A DNA stretch of 64,000 nucleotides from CAYFLR01 sp964343805 (GTDB lineage Bacteria; Bdellovibrionota_B; Oligoflexia; CAYFLR01). This document shows positions 44,942 to 52,584 of this stretch, one piece after another (the stretch's first letter is position 1; every line of letters begins with the position of its first letter). A model generated the notes under the pieces. That model worked only from the letters and a program-made list of their open reading frames with translations, searched no databases and had not been told where the DNA came from. The stretch is from positions 24,138 through 88,137 of the forward strand of contig CAYFLR010000019.1 of assembly GCA_964343805.1 (NCBI GenBank), written 5' to 3'. The position numbers and the translations under genes were made by a program.

Positions 44942-45819
44942 AAAAACGTTCGGCTTTAGGAAATGGGGTTGAATCCCTTTTCTCAACCAGTTTTGAGAAT
45001 AATGTACCGGAAAAAGAAGAGGTTAAGGTTTCACCTTCTTCTGCTTTTATTACTCCTATCGAAAAAATAAAGCCTAATCAGGCTCAGCCTCGTAAAATCT
45101 TCGACAATGATGATCTCCTCGATCTAGCTAATTCCATACGCCAAATAGGAATTATACAGCCTATTGTTGTTAAAAAAGTGGTTGATGATGATTTTTATAT
45201 CATCGTAGCGGGTGAGAGAAGGTGGAGAGCAGCCCAGCTAGCCGGACTTCATGAGGTTCCCATCGTTATTAAGGATTGTAATGAAAAAGAAATGTTGGAG
45301 ATGTCAATTGTTGAAAATATCCAACGTGAAGATCTCAACATTGTTGAAGAAGCTGAAGCCTACCAGGCACTCCAATCTAAATATTCTTTGTCCCATGAAG
45401 AGATTTCTAAACGAGTTGGGAAAGATCGCTCTACTGTAACCAATACATTAAGAATATTAAAACTCCCTGCTGAAATTCAAAAGGATTTAATTGATAACAA
45501 GTTGGCAATGGGTCATGCCAGAGCCCTTTTATCTTTGGATAATAAAAAAGATCAATTGAATGTCCGAAATACCGTAATTTCCAAAGGGTTAAATGTAAGA
45601 CAAACCGAACAGTTAATTAGAAAGATTAAAAACCCTGCTCCAGTAAAAAACCAAGAAGAGAACCCTAACCTATGTTATCTAACTGATAATTTACAGAAAC
45701 ATTTTGGAACAAAGGTTGCTATTTCTGCAAAAAAAGATAATAAAGGGAAAATTGAAATTGCTTTTGCTTCGTTCGAAGATTTGGAACGAATTCTTGAGCT
45801 GATGAACGCTTCATTTTAA
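44938..45819 (+). CDS. parB: chromosome partitioning CTPase ParB (Spo0J)
   Basis: ParB loads at parS, binds CTP and slides as a clamp. 293 residues. The CTP-binding motif GERRWRA, the ENIQREDLN stretch, and a KorB-type helix-turn-helix (SHEEISKRVGKDRSTVTNTLRIL) that reads parS are visible; the C-terminus is the dimer domain. AAAGGAG lies before the ATG in the end of parA. Confidence 0.97.
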   Translation: MKKRSALGNGVESLFSTSFENNVPEKEEVKVSPSSAFITPIEKIKPNQAQPRKIFDNDDLLDLANSIRQIGIIQPIVVKKVVDDDFYIIVAGERRWRAAQLAGLHEVPIVIKDCNEKEMLEMSIVENIQREDLNIVEEAEAYQALQSKYSLSHEEISKRVGKDRSTVTNTLRILKLPAEIQKDLIDNKLAMGHARALLSLDNKKDQLNVRNTVISKGLNVRQTEQLIRKIKNPAPVKNQEENPNLCYLTDNLQKHFGTKVAISAKKDNKGKIEIAFASFEDLERILELMNASF

Positions 45820-45830
45820 GAGGTTTATAA

Positions 45831-46235
45831 ATGTCAAAAAAACTTACACAACCTTTTCAAAGCCGTGATACTTCAACTAATAAAAAAGAGCTTAAGGCGT
45901 TTTTAGAGAAAGGAAGCGAGTTTGAGGGAAAACTAGTATTTGAGGGAACTGTACGTCTTAACGGTAAATTTACTGGTGAGATCCTTACTAAAGATGTATT
46001 AATTATTGGAGAAGATGCAGATATCAGCGCTAACATTGATGCGGGAAATGTTATTAGCAGTGGAAAAATTACTGGAAATGTAATTGCCCGTGATAAGCTT
46101 GAAATTATGAGCCCTGGAGTTTTAGTTGGAAACATTGAAACACCTTGCTTGAATGTACAAGAAGGTGTCATTTTTGAGGGAAACTGTAAAATGTCACTCC
46201 CCAAAGAGGGTTCCGCTGAGGCTGCCAAAATTTAA
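45831..46235 (+). CDS. bactofilin
   Basis: 134-residue cytoskeletal polymer protein. A short N-terminal tail (LTQPFQSRDTSTNK) precedes the bactofilin beta-helix: FLEKGSEFEGKLVFEGTVRL, DADISANIDAGNVISSGKI, GNVIARDKLEI. Bactofilins organise wall enzymes and, in Myxococcus, scaffold ParABS. Here the gene starts 11 bases after parB, in the same operon, which supports that type of link. Confidence 0.93.
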   Translation: MSKKLTQPFQSRDTSTNKKELKAFLEKGSEFEGKLVFEGTVRLNGKFTGEILTKDVLIIGEDADISANIDAGNVISSGKITGNVIARDKLEIMSPGVLVGNIETPCLNVQEGVIFEGNCKMSLPKEGSAEAAKI

Positions 46236-46244
46236 GGATACTTT

Positions 46245-46862
46245 ATGCTTACTGTTTTAAAATGGCCTCATCCAACACTGTCTGCTGTTGCAAAAGATGT
46301 TACAGAGATTACACCTGACTTAGTTTCATTTATTGATGATATGTTTGAAACTATGGACAAATCTAATGGTATTGGACTAGCTGCCCCCCAGGTGGATCGT
46401 TCCGAAAGATTTTTTACCGTTCATATTCCTTTTGTGTCCCCTGAAGATATGGAAGAGCCATTAGACGATGAAATTGAAGTAGATGAATACGAAGAAGAAG
46501 AACAATGGTGGCATAATAAAGATTTTGTTTTTATAAATCCAGTCATCACGAAGACTAAAGGAAAAACTAAATCACGTGAAGGTTGTCTAAGCCTTCCTGG
46601 AGTCACTGAAGAAATTTCTCGACATAAAGAGATAACCTGTAAGTTTCTTGATATCAACGGCGAAGAACAAGAAATTGAAGCAGATGGTCTATTTAGTATT
46701 TGTATACAACATGAACTCGATCATCTTGATGGTAGGGTTTTCATCCAACGCCTCTCACGTTTAAAATTTCAACTCATGAAAAAACGAATAGTTAAAGACA
46801 GAGAAGCCGAGAAAGCTAACGAGCCAGAAGACAAACAAAAGACCAGTCCTATTTTTGTATGA
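46245..46862 (+). CDS. def: peptide deformylase with acidic insertion
   Basis: Removes the formyl group from nascent N-terminal Met. All three motifs are intact: GIGLAAPQ (42-49), EGCLSLPG (112-119) with the metal Cys, and QHELDHLDG (155-163) with the metal His pair and catalytic Glu. Between strands, residues about 62-90 are an Asp/Glu/Tyr-rich insertion (DDEIEVDEYEEEEQWW) not seen in typical enzymes, which raises the length to 205. Overlaps fmt by 4 bases, the usual def-fmt pairing. Confidence 0.95.
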   Translation: MLTVLKWPHPTLSAVAKDVTEITPDLVSFIDDMFETMDKSNGIGLAAPQVDRSERFFTVHIPFVSPEDMEEPLDDEIEVDEYEEEEQWWHNKDFVFINPVITKTKGKTKSREGCLSLPGVTEEISRHKEITCKFLDINGEEQEIEADGLFSICIQHELDHLDGRVFIQRLSRLKFQLMKKRIVKDREAEKANEPEDKQKTSPIFV

Positions 46863-47842
46863 GTAAACCATTTAAAATAGTTTTTATGGGCACTCCGGAA
46901 TTTTCATCCACCATTCTGGATAACATAATAAATTGCCCACAATTAGATATTGTAGCGGTTTTTACTGCTCCCGACAAACCCACCGGTCGAGGGAAAAAAC
47001 TTCTTCCTCCAAAGGTTAAAGTTATAGCAGAAAAACATAAGCTGCCTGTATATCAACCTCTAAAATATAAGAAGACGGAAGAGCTAGAAGCGGTTTTTAA
47101 AGAGCTCAAACCAGATTGCATTTTAGTTATCTCGTTCGGTCGTATCCTTCCCAAATGGTTGCTAGAAGTTCCTTCAAAGGCTTGTGTCAATGTACATGGC
47201 TCCCTACTTCCTAAGTATCGAGGGGCAAGTCCTATCACTGCAGCTTTATTGAATGGTGAAGAAAAATCAGGTGTCACATTAATGGAAATGAGTCAAAAAT
47301 TAGATTCAGGAAATATGATATCTATTAGAGAAACACTTTTATCAGAAAGTGATAATTTTCAAACTCTGCATGATCGATTAGTTGAATTATCCATTGATAT
47401 AGTCAATAAGGATTTACCTCTCTATCTAGAAGGTAAACTAAAATCTACTCCTCAAGATCATGACCAAGCAACCTACACTTACCAGATTGATAAAAAAGAA
47501 GGGCTTATTAATTGGGACAACCCGGCATCACAGCTTTTAAATTTTATAAGAGCTTACGATCCTTGGCCTTCAGCCTTTTCTTTTAACAATAATAAAAGAT
47601 TTAAATTTTTTAACCCCTTTATCCCCAAAGATATTGAAAAAATCTGTGCTCGTCTAGAACCTCTCTATTCTGAATCTGCGCCAGGTCAAGCCTTCTATTT
47701 TGAAGATCAACTTTTTGTTCGCACCTCTAATGAAATAATTGGTATCGGTGAGATTCAAAAAGAAGGCAAAAAACGTCTCAAGTCTGCTGATTTTTGCAGA
47801 GGCTTAGGTGCAAAAGGTGTTAACAAAATTATTTTCGCTTAA
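46859..47842 (+). CDS. fmt: methionyl-tRNA formyltransferase
   Basis: Formylates initiator Met-tRNA with 10-formyl-THF. 327 residues; MGTPEFSSTILD at the N-terminus, VHGSLLPKYRGASPI with catalytic Asn/His region, and TGVTLM-like SGVTLMEMSQKLDSG. The C-terminal tRNA-binding beta-domain contains IRAYDPWPSAF. Translationally coupled to def by an ATGA overlap. Confidence 0.97.
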   Translation: MSKPFKIVFMGTPEFSSTILDNIINCPQLDIVAVFTAPDKPTGRGKKLLPPKVKVIAEKHKLPVYQPLKYKKTEELEAVFKELKPDCILVISFGRILPKWLLEVPSKACVNVHGSLLPKYRGASPITAALLNGEEKSGVTLMEMSQKLDSGNMISIRETLLSESDNFQTLHDRLVELSIDIVNKDLPLYLEGKLKSTPQDHDQATYTYQIDKKEGLINWDNPASQLLNFIRAYDPWPSAFSFNNNKRFKFFNPFIPKDIEKICARLEPLYSESAPGQAFYFEDQLFVRTSNEIIGIGEIQKEGKKRLKSADFCRGLGAKGVNKIIFA

Positions 47843-47872
47843 TCTCTGACAATTTTTTACAAGGAGGTCCTT

Positions 47873-48523
47873 GTGTCCATTACTATTAGTCCATCTCTAT
47901 TATCTGCTAACTTTTTAAAGCTGGAAGAAGAAATACAGCGTCTACTCGATGTTAATATAAATGTTCTCCATATAGATGTAATGGATGGACATTTTGTACC
48001 TAATTTAACCTTCGGTCCCCCTCTTATTGCCAAGATAAAAAAACAATTTCCTTATCTTACTCTCGATGTCCATTTAATGATAAAAAATGCAGAGTCATCC
48101 ATAGATCAGTACATTGAAGCTGGTGCAGATTGGATCACTTTTCATTATGAAGCAGTGACACATCATCACCGCTTCATTAACTATATAAAAGCTCACCAAT
48201 GCAACGCTGGAATTTCACTAAATCCATCCTCTCCAGTTTCATTATTAAAAGATTTAATACCTTCATTAGACATGGTCCTCATAATGTCAGTTAATCCTGG
48301 TTATTCTGGACAAGCTTTTATTCCTGAATCAATCTCTAGGATTGGTGAATTAAGTCATTTAATTAAGGAGTGTGATAGTAAAACCAAAATTGCAGTGGAC
48401 GGGGGCGTTAGCCTTGATAATGCAACCACTCTCAAAAATGCTGGTGCCGACATTTTAGTATCTGGAAGTACCCTCTTCTCCTCTGCTCACCTTGAAGATG
48501 CTGTTAAAGTTTTAACAAAATAG
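47873..48523 (+). CDS. rpe: ribulose-phosphate 3-epimerase
   Basis: Pentose phosphate enzyme interconverting ribulose-5-P and xylulose-5-P. 216-residue TIM barrel: SPSLLSANFLKLEEEI, HIDVMDGHFVPNLTFGP with metal His/Asp, LDVHLMI, MSVNPGYSGQ and VDGGVSLDNA. Start is GTG with a perfect AAGGAGG. A hairpin at 48528-48549 follows the stop codon. Confidence 0.97.
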   Translation: MSITISPSLLSANFLKLEEEIQRLLDVNINVLHIDVMDGHFVPNLTFGPPLIAKIKKQFPYLTLDVHLMIKNAESSIDQYIEAGADWITFHYEAVTHHHRFINYIKAHQCNAGISLNPSSPVSLLKDLIPSLDMVLIMSVNPGYSGQAFIPESISRIGELSHLIKECDSKTKIAVDGGVSLDNATTLKNAGADILVSGSTLFSSAHLEDAVKVLTK

Positions 48524-48527
48524 ACCG

Positions 48528-48549
48528 ACTCACTCTTTTAGGGGTGAGT
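48528..48549 (+). promoter_or_regulatory. hairpin between rpe and the next gene, covering its ribosome site
   Basis: ACTCACTC (48528-48535) pairs with GGGGTGAGT (48541-48549, two G-U pairs) around TTTTA. The right arm contains GGGGTGA, the Shine-Dalgarno of the GTG at 48552. It lacks a T-run, so blocking translation is as likely as termination. Confidence 0.45.
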
Positions 48550-48551
48550 TT

Positions 48552-49178
48552 GTGCAATTTAAGAATTTTTCCTTCTATTTTTATCTATTTAGCCTTTCTG
48601 GGCTTCTCTGTACTCATTTTAGTACAGAGTTAATCTATGCCAATGAAATAGATCCTTATATTAAATCATCCTATGTATTTAATATGCATAGTGAAATTTC
48701 TGAAGGATTTGAGCACGATAAAACATATGGTTCATCACTTGGCATTGATACAACCTTGCATACCGGCAGTGATCTAAATTTCTATTTTTCGGTATTCTTT
48801 GCCGGATCAGCAGCTGAGGGTGAGAGTTCTCATTACAATTCCACATTTGCTGGTTTGGGATTAGAAAAATATCTTAATGAAGATTATTTTGTTAAAAGTT
48901 CCTTTGGAATCCATCGTAAAAGTTCTCTCCTTAGTGATGAAGATAAGGATCCACAAGTTTTCAAAGGACCAGCATTCCAGCTTTCATTAGGAAGAGTTTT
49001 CAATATAAATGAATTTTTTTCCATCTCCCTATCCAATTTATTACACACCTACTCAGTAAACAATAAGCCCAAAGTCAAGAAAGAAGGGAAACTGGGATTA
49101 GTAAAAATAAATAAAACAAAAGATGATCTTAAAGGACTCATCTTTGGCACTTCTATTCACTTTATTTTTAAATTATAG
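48552..49178 (+). CDS. outer-membrane beta-barrel candidate
   Basis: A 208-residue exported protein with GTG start, signal peptide (FYFYLFSLSGLLCTHFSTELIYA, cut near Ala-Asn) and alternating beta-strands (LNFYFSVFFAG, YFVKSSFGIHRKS, FQLSLGRVF). The last strand GLIFGTSIHFIFKL ends in Phe-Lys-Leu, near the BAM signal. No family name could be given. Convergent with thiI (4-base gap). Its ribosome site is in a hairpin, so expression may be conditional. Confidence 0.65.
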   Translation: MQFKNFSFYFYLFSLSGLLCTHFSTELIYANEIDPYIKSSYVFNMHSEISEGFEHDKTYGSSLGIDTTLHTGSDLNFYFSVFFAGSAAEGESSHYNSTFAGLGLEKYLNEDYFVKSSFGIHRKSSLLSDEDKDPQVFKGPAFQLSLGRVFNINEFFSISLSNLLHTYSVNNKPKVKKEGKLGLVKINKTKDDLKGLIFGTSIHFIFKL

Positions 49179-49182
49179 TTTT

Positions 49183-50346
49183 TCAACTATAGAAGCGGAT
49201 TTCTGCTTTTTCTATCAACTCTTCTAATTCCTTGGTGTTTTCAACCTTTTGAGTCATTCGATCCCAATATTCACCAAAGGGTTTTATTACCGGATTTTTA
49301 CTGGCAAACATACTGCAAGCATCATCATAGGGTTTGACTGAAATGTCATGAGTATTAATTAGTCTAGAAATCGATAGAATCTCTTGTTTATTCATCCCTA
49401 TAAGTGGTCTTACCAGGGGGAGATAGGTGGCTTGATTGATGGCCTGCATATTATGAATGGTTTGACTTGATACTTGCCCTAGGGCATCACCGGTGATGAT
49501 TCCTTGAGCATTCATTTGTTTCGCAAGCAAGGCGGCGGTTTTAACCATATTCCACCTAAAAAGTAGAGTCCTGTAAGCAGGTTTACATTGATCGGAAATA
49601 CTTTTTTGCATGGGGCCGAAAGGAATCACATACAATTTGGTTTTATCATGATAGGCAGCTAAGACTTTCATCAAAGATTCTATTTTTTCTAAAACTTCAT
49701 CTCCAACAAAAGGATAAGCATAGAAAAACATGAAGGTTTGAGCACATCCTCTTTTGGCCATGAGGTAACTTGCAACAGGAGAATCAAATCCCCCAGAAAG
49801 CAAAGTGATGAAATGCCCGCTAGTGCCCACAGGAAGGCCGCCAACCCCCCTATATTCTTTGATAAAAATATAAAAACCGTCGGCAAGTATTTTGATACTC
49901 ACCTTGAGATCTGGTTTATTTAGATCAACTTTCAAAAAGGGATAACGTTCTCCGATGGTATTTCCAATATTTTTGGCCAGTTCCATACTAGGGGTTGGAT
50001 ACTTTTTGTTAGTGCGTCTTACCCTGACCCCAAAAGACATACCCTCTTTTACTTGGTCTTCCACCATAGATAATGCTACTTCAGCTAATTTAGATTCATC
50101 AAAATCCACCCGAGTTGCAGGTTGAATGACACTGATTCCAGGAATTTTCCGTAATGATTCGATCACATTTGGATGAAGGTCCTCCTGGCATTCAATCATC
50201 ATACGTTCATTTCGATAGAGGTAGTGAATCCCGTCATGGTATTTTTTGATTTTTCTTAGAACCTGTTTTTTTAATACTTTTATGTAATAAGGCTGATTCT
50301 TTCCCTTCAACCACAACTCATCGATACAAACGATTAGATTACGCAT
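49183..50346 (-). CDS. thiI: tRNA 4-thiouridine synthetase ThiI, short form
   Basis: Adenylates tRNA U8 and accepts sulfur to make 4-thiouridine. N-terminal ferredoxin-like/THUMP region (residues about 60-165) then a PP-loop SGGFDSPVASYLM. At 387 residues there is no C-terminal rhodanese domain, as in the Bacillus type, which works with a dedicated cysteine desulfurase. A cysteine desulfurase gene lies directly upstream (18 bases), matching that NifZ-ThiI arrangement. Confidence 0.93.
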   Translation of the reverse strand: MRNLIVCIDELWLKGKNQPYYIKVLKKQVLRKIKKYHDGIHYLYRNERMMIECQEDLHPNVIESLRKIPGISVIQPATRVDFDESKLAEVALSMVEDQVKEGMSFGVRVRRTNKKYPTPSMELAKNIGNTIGERYPFLKVDLNKPDLKVSIKILADGFYIFIKEYRGVGGLPVGTSGHFITLLSGGFDSPVASYLMAKRGCAQTFMFFYAYPFVGDEVLEKIESLMKVLAAYHDKTKLYVIPFGPMQKSISDQCKPAYRTLLFRWNMVKTAALLAKQMNAQGIITGDALGQVSSQTIHNMQAINQATYLPLVRPLIGMNKQEILSISRLINTHDISVKPYDDACSMFASKNPVIKPFGEYWDRMTQKVENTKELEELIEKAEIRFYS

Positions 50347-50364
50347 AATTCAGACCTTTCCATA

Positions 50365-51519
50365 CTAACTGTAGAGACCTTCTAACTCTTTAATAGTGGA
50401 GGCAAGCTTGTTAATAAATTGTTGAATTTCAATTTGAGTACTCTGCTTAGAGAAGGACACTCGTATGATATTCTTGAAATATTTCTCGTCAATGTTCAGT
50501 GCCTGATACACAGCAAAATTATCTTTATTCCGAGATGAACAAGCAGATGAAGTGGAAACGAAAATCCTTTGCTCACTCAAATGACGGACTAGAATGTCTG
50601 CAGGTATTTTTGGGATGTAGAGGGTAGCTATATAGGGAGTTAGGACGGCCTCTAAATCAGAAAACAGAACTTTGGCATCAGGCAGATTATCTTCAACCAG
50701 CTGTTTTAATTGATCTTTTAACCCTTTCACCACTTTATAACCGGGCTCAATGGTTTTGGATTGAGCATTGATAGCAGCACCTAGGGACATGATCAAAGGG
50801 ACAGGTACAGTTGAAGGTCGTAACCCAGACTCTTGACCTCCGCCAAACCACTGAGGTTCCAGGCTAAAACCGTTTTTTATAATTAAAGCGGCTATTCCCT
50901 TGGGACCTCCTATTTTATGAGCTGAAATGGTATAGGAATCCACATTGAGTTTTCTTAGAGATACTGGAATTTTTAAGAAAGCTTGCACTCCATCAACATG
51001 AAAATGAGATCTGTTGTGCCCCTTCTTTACTAATGATGAAATTTGGGAAAGAGGCTGTATGCTGCCATTGTGGTTATTAACTTGGGCTAAACCCACAAAA
51101 GCTGCTTCTTTAAAATCATCGGATTGATATTTCTTCAAATCCACAGCACCATTTTTGTCTAAATCTATTTTATAGACATTTAAAGAGTGATTTTTATCTT
51201 GAGTCCAAGGCATGACCATACTCGGATGATCAGCGGATGTAATAAATATATCCCCTTGAGCTTTCATTTTAAAATGATGAGCGATAAGATTGTTGGCTTC
51301 AGTGGCTGAGGAAGTAAAAATAACTTGATAGTCACCATCAGCACCCAGTGCTTCTAGTATTAACTGCCTGACCTGCTCAACTTTTTTTCTTAGAGCTGTG
51401 CCGAGTGAATGCCCCGAAGAAAAATTAGCAAAATCCTCACTACAAGATTGAGTGAGTGCATTGATGGCCTCATTCAGCATGGGAGTAGTAGCTGCATGAT
51501 CCAGATAAATATCTGTCAT
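50365..51519 (-). CDS. cysteine desulfurase (NifS/IscS family)
   Basis: PLP enzyme taking sulfur from cysteine. 384 residues: YLDHAATTPM at the N-terminus, SSATEANN, HVDGVQAF, PLP-lysine in SAHKIGGPKG, GGGQESGLRPST and the catalytic loop SSACSSRNK. No iscU or iscA is next to it; instead it precedes thiI, so it probably supplies ThiI. It is preceded by a Smr-domain gene (9 bases). Confidence 0.94.
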   Translation of the reverse strand: MTDIYLDHAATTPMLNEAINALTQSCSEDFANFSSGHSLGTALRKKVEQVRQLILEALGADGDYQVIFTSSATEANNLIAHHFKMKAQGDIFITSADHPSMVMPWTQDKNHSLNVYKIDLDKNGAVDLKKYQSDDFKEAAFVGLAQVNNHNGSIQPLSQISSLVKKGHNRSHFHVDGVQAFLKIPVSLRKLNVDSYTISAHKIGGPKGIAALIIKNGFSLEPQWFGGGQESGLRPSTVPVPLIMSLGAAINAQSKTIEPGYKVVKGLKDQLKQLVEDNLPDAKVLFSDLEAVLTPYIATLYIPKIPADILVRHLSEQRIFVSTSSACSSRNKDNFAVYQALNIDEKYFKNIIRVSFSKQSTQIEIQQFINKLASTIKELEGLYS

Positions 51520-51528
51520 AATATAACC

Positions 51529-52065
51529 TTAACCTTTGAAACGGATCACCAGATGCCCTTTTAAAAAAGAGGCCTGTTCATCTGTTAACAAAAAAGCAAT
51601 TTTATGTGAATAACTCTGCCTTACGAGCTCCTTAGCCATTTGATTTAAAACAGAATGCTGATTGATAGAATGCTTCCCTTTTCCAGTAATTATTCTTACT
51701 AAAGTGTCACCAGACCGCAAAGATGTTTCTATAAAGGCTTTCAACCGAGTTTTTGCTTCCTCTTGATTCAATCCATGTAGATCAATCTCTCGATCGAATT
51801 TAAAACTATTAATTCCCTTCTTTTTTATAAGATTTAGAATTTGTTTTTTCATATTGGGGGAAGAAGAAGACTTTTGGGAAGAGTCTGTTTTGGTCAAATT
51901 ATCTGGAATTTCACCATGATAAAAGGCATCCAAAAACATCTGTTCCTCATCGGCTCTTAAATGATCGTCATCCGGGTTGAAGGCCTCATCATGTAAATCT
52001 TCAATATTCTCAGAAAGAGGCTTGCCTTTCCTTCCTTTTTTTTTTATTAATTTCTTTTGCGCCAC
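51529..52065 (-). CDS. Smr-domain protein
   Basis: The C-terminal half is a Smr (MutS2-related) nuclease-like domain: REIDLHGLNQEEAKTRLKAF with the DLHG motif, and RIITGKGKHS with TGKG. The N-terminal half is Lys-rich and acidic, probably flexible. Smr domains act as RNA or DNA endonucleases. The start is uncertain: AAAGGAGG lies 14 bases before a GTG at 52065 (chosen, 178 residues), while a TTG at 52107 gives 192 residues without a ribosome site. First gene of the Smr-desulfurase-thiI unit. Confidence 0.82.
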   Translation of the reverse strand: MAQKKLIKKKGRKGKPLSENIEDLHDEAFNPDDDHLRADEEQMFLDAFYHGEIPDNLTKTDSSQKSSSSPNMKKQILNLIKKKGINSFKFDREIDLHGLNQEEAKTRLKAFIETSLRSGDTLVRIITGKGKHSINQHSVLNQMAKELVRQSYSHKIAFLLTDEQASFLKGHLVIRFKG

Positions 52066-52173
52066 TTGTAGTAACTTATCCTCCTTTATGCGGGGAACAT
52101 ACAACAAAGTGTCAGAACCTTCAACCCCAGATCCTCAGAAGTTAGAGATCTGGTTGATACATGATATAGATCT

Positions 52174-52584
52174 ATGGATACCTTATTTAACACCGAATTT
52201 TGCCAAAAATTAAGTGATATCTTACAGAAACGATTCACCGTTCACTTAAAAGACGAGGGTTTTTTAGTCAGTGGCAAGGTTGAAAACGACACCTTATTAA
52301 CTCAGCTGATTCTGTCCAACAAAGATCGTTCTTTTTATTATGTAATGGAAGGTGCCTTTGATTTTAAACAAAATCCTCCCCTTACTCCTATGAAAGCAAG
52401 AGATATGGTGATGGATCTGTTGGATCAATATCTCATTGAGTATTTCGAAAGTGGCAGAGAGGTGAACCTCCATCTTGACTGGAAAGAATATACTGTAGAA
52501 TCTTACACCATGTACTTAAAAGGCCAAGTTAAGAATATGTTGGCCGAAGAGATGGCGGATAAACTACTGAACGGATCCTCTTAA
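52174..52584 (+). CDS. hypothetical protein
   Basis: A 136-residue acidic protein of unknown family. It begins MDTLFNTEFCQKLSDILQ and contains alternating strands (FLVSGKVENDTLLTQLIL, FYYVMEGAFDFK), a helix MKARDMVMDLLDQYLIEYF and HLDWKEYTVESYTMYLKG. Composition and the even mix of helix and strand suggest a small folded cytoplasmic protein. It overlaps speA convergently by 21 bases and is divergent from the Smr gene. The ribosome site is weak. Confidence 0.65.
   Translation: MDTLFNTEFCQKLSDILQKRFTVHLKDEGFLVSGKVENDTLLTQLILSNKDRSFYYVMEGAFDFKQNPPLTPMKARDMVMDLLDQYLIEYFESGREVNLHLDWKEYTVESYTMYLKGQVKNMLAEEMADKLLNGSS

Noticed and set aside
49174..49191. TATAGTT/AACTATA hairpin between the beta-barrel gene and thiI as a terminator
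   Set aside because: The stem is seven almost pure A-T pairs without a T-run, too weak to claim.
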